A DNA stretch of 64,000 bases from RGIG8748 sp045539515 (GTDB lineage Bacteria; Bacillota; Clostridia; UMGS1810), in contig JAZQFN010000009.1 of the NCBI GenBank assembly GCA_045539515.1, positions 10,683 through 74,682 of the forward strand. Reading direction: 5' to 3'. Positions 1 through 7,924 of this stretch are shown piece by piece; within the stretch, counting starts at the first letter, position 1; each line of letters begins with the position of its first letter. The notes beneath the pieces were generated by a model that worked only from the letters and a program-made list of their open reading frames with translations, was not told where the DNA came from and did no database searches. A program made the position numbers and the translations under genes.

Positions 1-1037
1 CAAGAAATGCCCACAAAGCTTTTATGAACTCTGCAGCTATGCTGGATTTTGACATTGAGTGGCTCTATCCCGAAGAAAGCAGTGTGCTTTCCTGCAAAGT
101 GTCCAAAGAGCAACTTGAGCTTAAGCTCTTATCTATGAACGAAAAGCCCGTGGCTGTATATATTACCAGTCCCGATTACCCGGGAAATATTGCAGATGTC
201 GAACAAATTGCAAATGTATGTCACAAGCACGGCGTGCTTCTTTTATGCGACAACGCCCACGGTGCATACCGTCATTTTCTCAAAGAATCACAACATCCAA
301 TAACATTGGGTGCCGATATGTGTTGTGACTCTGCTCACAAAACTCTGCCCGTATTAACAGGCGGAGGTTATCTGCATATAAGTAGAAATGCTCCTGAAGT
401 TCTTTCAAAAAACGCAAAAAGAGCAATGTCACTCTTTGCCTCCACGAGCCCCTCATACCTCATTTTACAATCACTGGATTTGGCAAATAAGTGTTTATCG
501 TCCGGATACAGAGAGCAACTGGCAAAATGCACCAAAAGAGTTAAAAAGCTTAAGGACTCACTTAATGACAAAGGCTTTGAACTTGCGGGAAATGAAGAAC
601 TTAAAATAACACTTAAACCTAAAAGCTACGGATATACAGGGGAAGATATTTCCCGATACCTTTCCGAAAACAATATCATATGCGAATTTCAAGACCCTGA
701 TTTTGCGGTAATGATGTTTACCGGGGAAATAACCGCCGCTGATTTTGATAAGATTGAGAAGGTTCTGCTTAGTCTTCCCAAAAAGCCACAGATTACAGTT
801 GATGCACCAAAATACATCCCCGGAGAAAAGCTGATGTCTGTGCGACAAGCGGTATTTTCGCCGTCGGAAGTTATACCTACAGAAAAATCATTAGGAAGAA
901 TTTTGGCAAGAGATAATGTATCCTGCCCTCCGGCAGTACCCATAGCAGTATGCGGAGAAAAAATAAACCAAAGTGCTATAGAGCTTTTTAAATACTACGG
1001 TATAACCGAGGTTGAAGTTATTGTAAATCAAAAATAA
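1..1037 (+). CDS. Orn/Lys/Arg decarboxylase family protein, 5' end outside window
   Basis: PLP-dependent fold-type I decarboxylase of basic amino acids (arginine, lysine or ornithine), likely cytoplasmic. The frame is open to the left edge: the codons before the first visible ATG at 24 read RNAHKAF, which fits the RN(C/A)HKS motif that precedes the major domain, so the N-terminus is missing. The PLP lysine is probably the K of DSAHKT, 106 residues after that ATG. The last ~75 residues (PGEKLMSVRQAVFSP onward) resemble the C-terminal decarboxylase domain. The short form without a wing domain is typical of Firmicutes proteins near recR/tmk/holB, but that context is not visible here. Substrate cannot be assigned. 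Confidence 0.85.
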   Translation, partial: RNAHKAFMNSAAMLDFDIEWLYPEESSVLSCKVSKEQLELKLLSMNEKPVAVYITSPDYPGNIADVEQIANVCHKHGVLLLCDNAHGAYRHFLKESQHPITLGADMCCDSAHKTLPVLTGGGYLHISRNAPEVLSKNAKRAMSLFASTSPSYLILQSLDLANKCLSSGYREQLAKCTKRVKKLKDSLNDKGFELAGNEELKITLKPKSYGYTGEDISRYLSENNIICEFQDPDFAVMMFTGEITAADFDKIEKVLLSLPKKPQITVDAPKYIPGEKLMSVRQAVFSPSEVIPTEKSLGRILARDNVSCPPAVPIAVCGEKINQSAIELFKYYGITEVEVIVNQK

Positions 1038-1038
1038 A

Positions 1039-1128
1039 CTAGACGCACAGCAGAAAAACTGCACATTTACTGCATTTGTAATTGAGGCAGTACGAGTTGC
1101 TCTGGATAATATTGAAGAAGAAAAATAA
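1039..1128 (+). pseudogene. Possible C-terminal remnant of a ribbon-helix-helix (CopG/Arc-like) protein
   Basis: Directly after the decarboxylase stop, a 29-codon open stretch without a start or ribosome site ends in TAA at 1126. Its translation contains TAFVIEAVRVALDN, which resembles the second helix and tail of ribbon-helix-helix DNA-binding proteins. A terminator follows immediately. It may be the 3' end left by a deletion that brought the decarboxylase next to it, or chance; the call is weak. Confidence 0.3.
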
Positions 1129-1130
1129 CA

Positions 1131-1170
1131 AAAAATGACATCCTACTAAAGAAGCGGATGTCATTTTTGT
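1131..1170 (+). terminator. Intrinsic terminator after the decarboxylase
   Basis: Arms AAAAATGACATCC (1131-1143) and GGATGTCATTTTT (1156-1168) are perfectly complementary around a 12-base loop, with a T-rich 3' side. It can act on either strand; on the minus strand it lies just beyond the candidate RNA at 1185-1376. Confidence 0.8.
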
Positions 1171-1184
1171 TATATTTGTCCTAT

Positions 1185-1376
1185 AAAAAAACGCCGTAAA
1201 GTATTCTACCAAACAAAGCAAAGGTCCCCTCATAGTGCTAAAGACACACAAAGGTCCGATCCTGCCTCATAGCACTACCATTTTGCTTGCATTGCCGGAC
1301 AATGTGTCTGGCAGAAATACTTTAGAGCGTAAAAGAAATAAGCAAGGTTAAATCCGGTTGCATTTTAGCAACCACA
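1185..1376 (-). ncRNA. Candidate structured non-coding RNA (about 190 nt), class not identified
   Basis: No ORF of sense lies here, but on the minus strand there is a promoter-like pair (1383-1411), then a small hairpin (GGTTGC/GCAACC, 1356-1373), then a long-range closing stem pairing 1313-1329 with 1192-1207, and a run of seven T just after it (1191-1185). Inside the closing stem are a GCC-GACA/TTGTC-GGC hairpin and a perfect 8-bp pairing TAGTGCTA/TAGCACTA. Each strand of that last pairing is followed by a similar motif, ATGAGG then GGACCTTTG. Size, promoter, closing stem and U-run suit a stand-alone RNA such as 6S RNA or the raiA-motif RNA of Clostridia. I cannot match it to either with certainty. 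Confidence 0.5.
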
Positions 1377-1382
1377 ATTTGC

Positions 1383-1411
1383 ATTTTATCATATTTTTTT
1401 TGAAAATGCAA
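1383..1411 (-). promoter_or_regulatory. Sigma-A-like promoter for the candidate RNA
   Basis: On the minus strand TTGCAT (1411-1406), a 17-base spacer and TAAAAT (1388-1383) fit a vegetative promoter with a weak -35. Transcription would begin near 1376, at the 5' side of the structured region. Confidence 0.45.
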
Positions 1412-1580
1412 TAGTATTTACCTATTTTTTAATAAAACAATTATATTTAATAAAACAATTCCTTACCTTTGTAAAACAATTAACAATCCGTTGTAAAAAA
1501 TATCACGTTACAGTTCCCTGATTGTAGGTGATACAATAAGTTTAAAAAGCTTTTACGCAATAACTGTTTATAATATTTTA

Positions 1581-1748
1581 ACCCACATAAACACAACGCG
1601 TTGCAAAAAGGCGGACGTTTGCATATCCGAGGGTATGAGCATTACGGAAACGGCAATGGAGTGCGGATTTGAAACCGTGTCTTATTTTTTCAGGACATAC
1701 AAAAAACTGATGGGCGTTAACCCATCCAAAGCAAAGAAAAAGGGATAA
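1581..1748 (+). pseudogene. AraC-family regulator, C-terminal HTH remnant
   Basis: A frame ending at TAA 1746-1748 translates to ISEGMSITETAMECGFET followed by VSYFFRTYKKLMGVNPS. This is the second helix-turn-helix and the closing signature of AraC/XylS regulators. No start codon, ribosome site or N-terminal part is visible upstream, where the sequence is AT-rich and non-coding. It is a decayed or truncated regulator gene. Confidence 0.75.
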
Positions 1749-1759
1749 GCAGAACATAC

Positions 1760-1792
1760 AAAACCACCGGATTTTTCACCGGTGGTTTTGCT
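1760..1792. terminator. Bidirectional terminator between AraC remnant and radA
   Basis: AAAACCACCGG (1760-1770) pairs with CCGGTGGTTTT (1779-1789). It lies between convergent transcription units and follows the radA stop on the minus strand. Confidence 0.7.
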
Positions 1793-1808
1793 GTATGGGT
1801 ATTTATTT

Positions 1809-3176
1809 TCATAACTTTTTACTTAATATCTTAATAGTTTCGGAAACGGTTTGTACGGGAATAATCTCTATACCTTTTATATGCTCTGTTTCCTTTGCGT
1901 TTTCTTTAGGCAGAATTACTCTCTTAAAGCCAAGCTTTTTAGCTTCTGCAATTCTCTTTTCAGCAAAGCTTACGGAGCGAATTTCACCGGTTAAGCCAAC
2001 CTCACCCAAAATGAGGGTTTTGCCGTCTATTACAAAGTTTTTGTAGTTTGAGGCAACAGCGGTTATTACTGCAAGGTCGGAGGCAGTTTCGGTAAGTCTT
2101 AAGCCACCTACTACGTTTATGTATACATCCTGACTTGCCATAGAATACCCAAGCTTTTTTTCCAAAATGGCGACAAGCATGGTAATTCTGTTGTAGTCAA
2201 CTCCCGTTGCGGTTCTTCTTGCAATGGCAAAGCTGGTTGTGGCAGAAAGTGCCTGAATCTCCGCAAGCATAGGTCTTGAGCCTTCAAGGGTGCAGACGAT
2301 GGCTGAGCCCGTGGCATCCTCAGGTCTGCCCGACAGCATCATCGCCGAAGGATTTGGCACTTCCATAAGACCTTTGTCCTTCATTTCAAAAACGCCGATT
2401 TCATTGGTAGAGCCAAAGCGGTTTTTAACAGTTCTTAAAATACGGTAGCTCTGCTGTCTTTCACCTTCAAAATAAAGAACGCAGTCCACCATATGTTCAA
2501 GAACACGAGGTCCTGCAATACTACCCTCTTTGGTGACGTGACCTACTATGAACACGGCAATGTTGTTTTCTTTGGCAAGGCGCATAAGGAAATGTGTGGC
2601 TTCCCTCACCTGTGATACACTTCCGGGGGCAGATGCCACTTCCTCGCGATACATGGTCTGTATGGAGTCTACAATCATAACTGCAGGACAAATCTCTTTG
2701 GCGTGGTAAATTACCGTATCCAGATTAGTTTCTGCAAGAAGCCTGAGATTTTGGGCATCAACTCCAAGACGGTTGGCGCGCATTTTAATCTGCTGTGCGG
2801 ATTCCTCTCCCGAAACATAAAGTACGGGATATTTATCTCCAAGGCACTGACAAATCTGTAAAAGAAGTGTGGACTTTCCTATGCCCGGGTCACCGCCTAC
2901 AAGTACCATAGACCCGCGGACAACCCCACCGCCGAGAACTCTGTCAAGCTCGGTATTGCCGGTGGCAATCCTCTCCCCTTCGCTTTCTCCTATTTCGCAT
3001 AGTGCCTGAGGCTTGGAACGGACTGCAAGTGCCGGCTTTGATACATCGTATTTACCCTGAGAGACTTCCGCTTCTTCGGTAAAAGTATTCCAGTTATTGC
3101 AGGAGGGACACTTACCAAGCCATTTTAAGCTTTCGTATCCGCACTCACTGCATACAAATTTGATTTTTGATTTCAT
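1809..3176 (-). CDS. radA: DNA repair protein RadA/Sms
   Basis: Branch-migration helicase that helps RecA during recombinational repair. The 455 residues are the normal family length. In order: a C4 zinc finger (C9, C12, C23, C26), a RecA-like ATPase with Walker A GDPGIGKST at 95-103, the RadA-specific KNRFG motif near residue 250, and a C-terminal Lon-protease-like domain without proteolytic function. It stands alone here, convergent with the AraC remnant. Confidence 0.97.
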   Translation of the reverse strand: MKSKIKFVCSECGYESLKWLGKCPSCNNWNTFTEEAEVSQGKYDVSKPALAVRSKPQALCEIGESEGERIATGNTELDRVLGGGVVRGSMVLVGGDPGIGKSTLLLQICQCLGDKYPVLYVSGEESAQQIKMRANRLGVDAQNLRLLAETNLDTVIYHAKEICPAVMIVDSIQTMYREEVASAPGSVSQVREATHFLMRLAKENNIAVFIVGHVTKEGSIAGPRVLEHMVDCVLYFEGERQQSYRILRTVKNRFGSTNEIGVFEMKDKGLMEVPNPSAMMLSGRPEDATGSAIVCTLEGSRPMLAEIQALSATTSFAIARRTATGVDYNRITMLVAILEKKLGYSMASQDVYINVVGGLRLTETASDLAVITAVASNYKNFVIDGKTLILGEVGLTGEIRSVSFAEKRIAEAKKLGFKRVILPKENAKETEHIKGIEIIPVQTVSETIKILSKKL

Positions 3177-3249
3177 AGGCTTTACTCCGTTTTTTATTTA
3201 TACTTATACTGTACTACAAAGCCTTCAAAAAGTCCAGTATAATTTAAGC

Positions 3250-3290
3250 ATAAAAATCATATCGGGAGCTGAATACATCAACTCCCGATA
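3250..3290 (-). terminator. Intrinsic terminator after the acidic lipoprotein gene
   Basis: TATCGGGAG (3260-3268) pairs with CTCCCGATA (3282-3290); read on the minus strand the hairpin is followed by an ATTTTTA stretch. Confidence 0.7.
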
Positions 3291-3293
3291 CAA

Positions 3294-3557
3294 TTATTTC
3301 TTATTGGTTTTGTCATCTGCGGTATCGTCGGTAAGAGCATCGTCAACCGCATCTTCAGTATCCTTGATTCCGTCTTCCACACCGTCAACCGCGTCATCCA
3401 CCGCATCTTCCATATCGTCCATAGCGGAATTGTCGTCTGCATCATCAGTAATGTTGCCGTTTTCATCGGTACCGGTTGTATTGTCGGTACCTCCACATGA
3501 ACAAAGAGCCGTCATAACAAGAAGTATTGAAAGAGTTACGCCGATTATTTTTTTCAT
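3294..3557 (-). CDS. Small acidic lipoprotein, hypothetical
   Basis: An 87-residue exported protein. Residues 1-18 form a lipoprotein signal (MKKIIGVTLSILLVMTAL) followed by C19-S-C21, with C21 the best lipidation site. The mature part is almost entirely Asp, Glu, Ala, Thr and Val in short repeats of the type DAVDD/VEDGI/EDAVDD, which would form an acidic amphipathic helix. An AAAGGA ribosome site precedes the ATG. It could bind cations or cell-wall partners at the membrane surface; I recognise no family and assign no function. Confidence 0.75.
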   Translation of the reverse strand: MKKIIGVTLSILLVMTALCSCGGTDNTTGTDENGNITDDADDNSAMDDMEDAVDDAVDGVEDGIKDTEDAVDDALTDDTADDKTNKK

Positions 3558-3628
3558 AGTTAAAATCCTTTCATATAAGTTTCTGTAGTATTATTGGTAT
3601 TTTTCGTACAGATTATGCATATAAAAAG

Positions 3629-3680
3629 CAAAAATCCCAAAACGCAAGTTTTACATAAAACTTATGCCTTGGGATTTTGC
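3629..3680 (-). terminator. Intrinsic terminator downstream of the SASP gene
   Basis: AAAATCCCAA (3631-3640) pairs with TTGGGATTTT (3669-3678), spanning a 28-base loop. On the minus strand the hairpin is followed by a TTTTGC stretch. A second small stem (GCCTTT/AAAGGC, 3722-3737) lies between it and the SASP stop. Confidence 0.6.
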
Positions 3681-3752
3681 AATGAGTACAGGCTACCTTT
3701 ACCCTGTACTTATACTACCACGCCTTTTTATAAAGGCAATTAAAGAAAATTC

Positions 3753-3941
3753 TTATTTCATAGAATTTTCATAGGATTCAATCATCTTCTTAACCATCTG
3801 TCCGCCTACGGAACCTGCCTGCTTAGATGTTAAATCACCGTTGTAACCATTCTTTAAGTTTACACCTACTTCAGAAGCAGCTTCCATTTTGAATCTTTCC
3901 ATTGCTTCCTTAGCTTCGGGAACTACATGCTTACTTGCCAT
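3753..3941 (-). CDS. Alpha/beta-type small acid-soluble spore protein
   Basis: DNA-binding protein that coats and protects the spore chromosome and is degraded by the GPR protease at germination. The 62 residues carry both family signatures: the region around FKMEAASEVGVNL, which contains the GPR cleavage zone, and GSVGGQMVKKMI near the C-terminus. A GGAGGTGATATTTT leader gives a strong ribosome site. Expression in the forespore under sigma-G is expected from the family, but I could not identify a convincing sigma-G promoter. This gene is direct evidence that the organism makes endospores. Confidence 0.95.
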   Translation of the reverse strand: MASKHVVPEAKEAMERFKMEAASEVGVNLKNGYNGDLTSKQAGSVGGQMVKKMIESYENSMK

Positions 3942-4063
3942 AAAATATCACCTCCATTTGTTTTGTCGGTTCTAATTTGTGTTAAAATTGCATTTTCTAA
4001 ACAGGTAATTTCTGTATTTTTCAATGTTTTAGATTATTTTTTTATATATAATGAAATAACACC

Positions 4064-4091
4064 TTGATTTTTGAAAAATTTGGTGTATAAT
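4064..4091 (+). promoter_or_regulatory. Sigma-A-like promoter for the sugar isomerase-like gene
   Basis: TTGATT (4064-4069), a 16-base spacer and a perfect TATAAT (4086-4091), 40 bases before the ATG at 4132. Confidence 0.6.
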
Positions 4092-4131
4092 ATTTATAAG
4101 TGTTTAAAAATTTTAAAAGGAGCGGAAAATT

Positions 4132-4911
4132 ATGATAGAAAAATTAGGTGTACAGCTTTACACAATAAGAGATTATATGCAGACTGCAGAGGATATCAGA
4201 GCAAGCTTTAAAAAACTTAAAGCCATGGGTATAGACCAGGGTCAGACTGCAGGTTGTGCAATAGACTATGCCGAATACGGCAAAATTGCAGCTGAAGAAG
4301 GCTTTGAGCTTGTTGGTACTCACGACAGCTTTGACATGATGAGAGACGATTTTGAAAAATCTTATGAAAACCATGTAGCATTGGGCTTAGTGGAAATGAA
4401 CATGGGTACCGGCGGATACTTCAGAATGAGCGTTGAAGAAATTGAACAGTTTATAAAAGACGCAAATGTTGTTGCCAAAAAGGTAGCAGAAAAAGGCGGA
4501 AAGTTTACATACCATAACCATCACAACGAATTCTTAAGACTTGAAAACGGCAAGAATATGATGGAAATGCTCGTGGAAGGTCTTGATCCCGAAAACGCTA
4601 CATATGTTCTTGACACTCACTGGGTACAGCGTGGCGGCGGCGACCCCATCTGGTGGATAAACAAGCTTGCCGGAAAGATTGACATCCTTCATCTTAAGGA
4701 TATGTCTGTAGTTAAAAATGAAAACGGCGAAACCGTTCCTTGCATCACAGAAGTCGGCAACGGTAACCTTAACTGGGACGGAATAATCGAAGCTGCAGAA
4801 AAGACCGGCGTTAAATATTATGTAATAGAGCAAGACCTCAACTGGATTGACGGCGACCCCTTCAAGAGCCTTGAATTCAGTGTAAACTTCCTTAAGAAGT
4901 ATATGAAATAA
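4132..4911 (+). CDS. Sugar phosphate isomerase/epimerase family TIM-barrel protein
   Basis: A 259-residue protein of the xylose isomerase-like TIM-barrel superfamily (AP_endonuc_2), cytoplasmic. Metal-site residues are visible as Glu/His clusters: TYHNHHNEF, LDTHWVQRGGGDP, ILHLKDM, and a final Glu in YYVIEQD. It begins LGVQLYTIRDYM, typical of inositol- or keto-sugar-metabolising members. AAAAGGAG precedes the ATG and a terminator follows, so it is a single-gene unit, convergent with the GHL6 hydrolase. The substrate cannot be told from sequence. Confidence 0.85.
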   Translation: MIEKLGVQLYTIRDYMQTAEDIRASFKKLKAMGIDQGQTAGCAIDYAEYGKIAAEEGFELVGTHDSFDMMRDDFEKSYENHVALGLVEMNMGTGGYFRMSVEEIEQFIKDANVVAKKVAEKGGKFTYHNHHNEFLRLENGKNMMEMLVEGLDPENATYVLDTHWVQRGGGDPIWWINKLAGKIDILHLKDMSVVKNENGETVPCITEVGNGNLNWDGIIEAAEKTGVKYYVIEQDLNWIDGDPFKSLEFSVNFLKKYMK

Positions 4912-4921
4912 CAAATAATCT

Positions 4922-4957
4922 AAATGGCACATTCCACGCGGAAATGTGCCATTTTTG
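4922..4957. terminator. Terminator between convergent genes at 4.9 kb
   Basis: AAATGGCACATT (4922-4933) pairs with AATGTGCCATTT (4943-4954) and is followed on the plus strand by a T run. Confidence 0.8.
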
Positions 4958-4989
4958 TTTAATATTCATTATTTTGTCAAATCAATAAA

Positions 4990-6957
4990 TTAAACATCGT
5001 AAACCACCATCTGATGGCAATCCACCTTGCGGATTTTTGTCTTAATATAGCCGTTTTCCACGGTATAAGGAATTTCTTCGTTTTGGGGAGCAAGGTATAC
5101 CCTTTTAACCGTTTCGGGAATTTTAACGGCAAAATCAACGTCGTATACAGGGTACAAATCTTCAATAATTTCCACGCCGGAGCCTCTCTTTGTGGGAACG
5201 CCGTACACAAGGTGAGCCACGTATCTGTTTTCGGTCTTCTGATACATAAGATTTGTAACTCCCTGGGCCCCAAGATTGGTAACAATAGTTTTGTTTTCGC
5301 CAAGAAGTTCATCAAGAACGCACATCACAAGCTTCTTTGCGGCAAGGTCACCGTTTGTTGCATACTCTGTAAATATTTCCCAGGAAATATATGCTCCGTC
5401 CTTACCTATTGTGGCACCTGCACCCTCTGCTTCTCCGGAAGATGGAGCGTGTTTATGGGAGCAAAAATGCTCGGGGGTTCTGTTAAAGAACGGCTTTACC
5501 GCCTTTGCAATCTCTTTGCCGGTGGCTTTAACCACATTGTATGCGCCGTAAAGAATGTAGTCGCTTCCGTTTTTGTCGAAGGAAGGCCGCATATAGCTTG
5601 GGTTGTACTCCCCCTCTTTTACATACTCTGCACCGATGTCAAACAAAAATTTGCCGTTTTCTATGGCAGAAGAACCGCTGGCAAGTATTTTGCCGCCATG
5701 AGATACAAATTCCTTAAGGCGTGATAAAAGCTCATCATCAAGGGAAATACTGTCTGCAAGGATTATTACCTTGTATTTATTGAAATCAACGTCGCAGTCA
5801 ATAACGGTGTAGGCATATTTTCCTTCAAGAAGTATTCTGTTGGCACCGGTATCTTCTATAGTAACACCGCCGCCGAGTTTTTCTTTGGAGTTGCGGTTCA
5901 AAATGCTTTCCTTGGAAAGCACTGCAACATCAGCAACCGTTTCTGCATTATCAAGCCAGGGTTCTTTTTCTTCGAGTTCACTGTAGGCTTCACCGATAAG
6001 CTCGTATGTACTCATATCCATTTCGCCAAAAGGATGCATCTGGTCGCCAATGGAAGTTTTGGCACCCATTGCAGCATTTAAAGCAACTTCATAACGGAGG
6101 GCATTGGGATGCTTAAACCCACCGAATTCGCCCCATGAAAAATGGAATTTGCCTGTCATGCCAAGGTAATCCAATCCGAGGTTTTCCACGTATTTTGCCG
6201 AAAACGGGAAGTGGTCGTAACCCCAACCGCCTGTGGGAAGGCTTTCAAGTTCAAAATGAGTGTTCATAAAAGCCAAATCGCGTCTGCCCTGACGAATATG
6301 GCCGCCATTATGGAAAAGAGGCAGTCCGGGCTTTACGCTGTCTATAGCATCGCGCATTGCCTTGTGATATTTGGCATAGGTTTCTTCGCCAAGCTTTAAA
6401 GCATCGTCAAAGCTTGCAGGGTTCATACCGCGGGCAAACATTTCTTTGATACAGTATGAGCAAGTGCAGGGACGAACGCCTACAATGTCAATAAAAATAC
6501 CATCAGCATCGTAGTTTCTGCATACTTCCTTAACCTGCTCCGAAAGAACGTCAAGATACGGAGAGTTCATACAAAGGCTATGATATTTATCTTCGGTGAA
6601 GTCATCGTATTTCATCCATTCATCTGCCTTGGACTGAAAATATCTTAAGCGGTGTTCCGGATGCTTTCGGGCATAATTTTCATCATGACCGCCGGAGAGA
6701 TACACCGGAGTTTTAACGCCAATTTCGTGAGCAGCTTCTATCTGTGCCGCCAAAAGGTCAAAGGTAAGAGATGGGTGCATATCGTTATGCTCCGAAGGAT
6801 GATAGGAAAATCCGTGATGGCACTTGGAAAACAGGGTTATGGAATTAACATGCCCGGCTTTTAATGCCTTTTGAAACTGTTCCTTGTTAAATCTTGAACC
6901 CACACCGGGAATGTGAGGTCCGGTGTGAAAATCAAGGTGTACCTGTCTGAAGTTCAT
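4990..6957 (-). CDS. GHL6-type glycoside hydrolase (GH151/alpha-L-fucosidase-like candidate)
   Basis: A 655-residue protein without a signal peptide, so probably cytoplasmic. The first ~360 residues fit the hypothetical glycosyl hydrolase 6 TIM barrel (HLDFHTGPHIPGVG at the start; GIFIDIVGVRPCTCSYC in the middle). From about residue 370 there is a Rossmann-like region with ANRILLEGKYAYTVIDCD and LKEFVSHGGKILASG, as in beta-galactosidase trimerisation domains. GH151 alpha-L-fucosidases have this architecture, which is why I suggest fucosidase; the assignment is by recall and the sugar is unproven. Its neighbour on the other strand is a sugar isomerase-like protein. Confidence 0.7.
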   Translation of the reverse strand: MNFRQVHLDFHTGPHIPGVGSRFNKEQFQKALKAGHVNSITLFSKCHHGFSYHPSEHNDMHPSLTFDLLAAQIEAAHEIGVKTPVYLSGGHDENYARKHPEHRLRYFQSKADEWMKYDDFTEDKYHSLCMNSPYLDVLSEQVKEVCRNYDADGIFIDIVGVRPCTCSYCIKEMFARGMNPASFDDALKLGEETYAKYHKAMRDAIDSVKPGLPLFHNGGHIRQGRRDLAFMNTHFELESLPTGGWGYDHFPFSAKYVENLGLDYLGMTGKFHFSWGEFGGFKHPNALRYEVALNAAMGAKTSIGDQMHPFGEMDMSTYELIGEAYSELEEKEPWLDNAETVADVAVLSKESILNRNSKEKLGGGVTIEDTGANRILLEGKYAYTVIDCDVDFNKYKVIILADSISLDDELLSRLKEFVSHGGKILASGSSAIENGKFLFDIGAEYVKEGEYNPSYMRPSFDKNGSDYILYGAYNVVKATGKEIAKAVKPFFNRTPEHFCSHKHAPSSGEAEGAGATIGKDGAYISWEIFTEYATNGDLAAKKLVMCVLDELLGENKTIVTNLGAQGVTNLMYQKTENRYVAHLVYGVPTKRGSGVEIIEDLYPVYDVDFAVKIPETVKRVYLAPQNEEIPYTVENGYIKTKIRKVDCHQMVVYDV

Positions 6958-6974
6958 AGAAATTTCTCCTTTAT

Positions 6975-7012
6975 AAAAATATCATTCTGACTTACTTTCA
7001 GAATGATATTTT
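6975..7012 (-). terminator. Hairpin terminator upstream of the GHL6 gene
   Basis: AAAAATATCATTCTGA (6975-6990) pairs with TCAGAATGATATTTT (6998-7012). Read on the minus strand it ends the CYTH gene transcript. Its TCATTCTGA core resembles the dispersed repeat at 7136-7177. Confidence 0.65.
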
Positions 7013-7044
7013 GGGGTTATAATAGATTATGGGTTGTTTGTTTG

Positions 7045-7070
7045 ACAAGTGAGAAACTCGCTTATATGTG
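7045..7070 (+). repeat. Short dispersed repeat (CAAGTGAGAAACT core), copy 1
   Basis: Contains CAAGTGAGAAACT followed by a similar tail. The same 13-base core occurs reversed at 57600-57612, in another intergenic gap. The 305-base gap 6958-7262 holds this copy, the hairpin at 6975 and the TCATTCTGA-type repeat, and no gene. Confidence 0.4.
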
Positions 7071-7135
7071 CCGCCATGAGCGGAACAAAGTGGAAGCAAA
7101 GGTTCTCCAAACCTAATGAGATTCACTGTTGAAAT

Positions 7136-7177
7136 GGAGATTCTTCGACTTCGCCTGCGGCTTCGCTCAGAATGACA
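7136..7177 (+). repeat. Dispersed palindromic repeat (GGAGATTC...GAATGACA), copy 1
   Basis: Starts GGAGATTCTTCGACTTCG and ends TCAGAATGACA, with an internal CGCCTGCGGC region. It matches one half of the 68-base palindromic unit at 35867-35934. A further GTTCAGAATGACA end-fragment lies at 7221-7233. It has no coding sense and probably forms a stem-loop. Confidence 0.6.
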
Positions 7178-7262
7178 TATTTGTAACGGGTCTTCCGTTC
7201 AAAGTGACAAAGTATCGAGTGTTCAGAATGACAAAGCGGTAGGCATTCAAAATCATACTGTG

Positions 7263-7769
7263 TTATAATATTTGCTCGGGGATGTTTTCCGCCAACGCTC
7301 TGTTGGTATACTCAGGGTTACAGGTAACATCACACATACACTTGATGTACGACGGCACCGCAGGACACACGCTGGAGTCCTCAAGTTCTACCTCAAGATA
7401 TGCCTGTCTGTCCCAAAAGGGAAATACGTCTATTTCCATAACGTGACCCTTGTATGGGATTACAAATCGGGTTTTATATATAACATTTAAATCAGGGTTT
7501 GCCCTCTTTTTTAGTTCATTATACTCAGACTCGGAGATTTCCCGTTCGTCCTCTTCGCGAGCATAGTCGTTAATACGACGCTTGATGGTATGGTAAAACT
7601 TGTACCTGCCATCGCAACCGCGTTTTCTTATCCGTTCGGATACATCATCTTCGGAAAGAAGATATATCTGTTCTATTTTGCTGTAACTGCACTTTGGAAC
7701 CGTTTTAAGAAAATCCACATCGGGATACTCTATAATATACTTCTTTTCAATTTCAAGATTTGTTGCCAT
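7263..7769 (-). CDS. CYTH domain protein (triphosphate tunnel enzyme)
   Basis: A 168-residue single-domain CYTH protein; the family includes class IV adenylate cyclases, thiamine triphosphatases and inorganic triphosphatases. The hallmark ExExK is at the N-terminus (LEIEKKY), followed by ERIRKRG and KTRFVI-type basic strands lining the tunnel. I chose the ATG at 7769 because AGAAGGAGGG lies just upstream; the longer frame to 7820 lacks a site. Cytoplasmic; the substrate is unknown. Confidence 0.85.
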   Translation of the reverse strand: MATNLEIEKKYIIEYPDVDFLKTVPKCSYSKIEQIYLLSEDDVSERIRKRGCDGRYKFYHTIKRRINDYAREEDEREISESEYNELKKRANPDLNVIYKTRFVIPYKGHVMEIDVFPFWDRQAYLEVELEDSSVCPAVPSYIKCMCDVTCNPEYTNRALAENIPEQIL

Positions 7770-7875
7770 AACGAGCTCCCTCCTTCTGATATTCTTGATA
7801 TTTTGATTGTAACACACCAATAAAGATAAATCAAGATATAAATAATTTAAAAAGTCAATTTTTTTAAAACATAAA

Positions 7876-7911
7876 AAACAGCACCCACACTTTAAAAATC
7901 GGGTGCTGTTT
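7876..7911 (-). terminator. Terminator at the end of the polysaccharide locus
   Basis: AAACAGCACCC (7877-7887) pairs with GGGTGCTGTTT (7901-7911), and on the minus strand a T-rich run follows. It closes the long minus-strand polysaccharide transcription unit. Confidence 0.8.
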
Positions 7912-7924
7912 GATAATTACTTTA

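Noticed and set aside
5014..5724. Long plus-strand frame opposite the GHL6 hydrolase
   Set aside because: It has no ribosome site or family signature and mirrors the codons of the real gene on the other strand.
7020..7260. Repeated GAATGACA fragments as a possible CRISPR array
   Set aside because: Units are degenerate, not regularly spaced and have no repeat-spacer pattern; they match a dispersed palindromic repeat.
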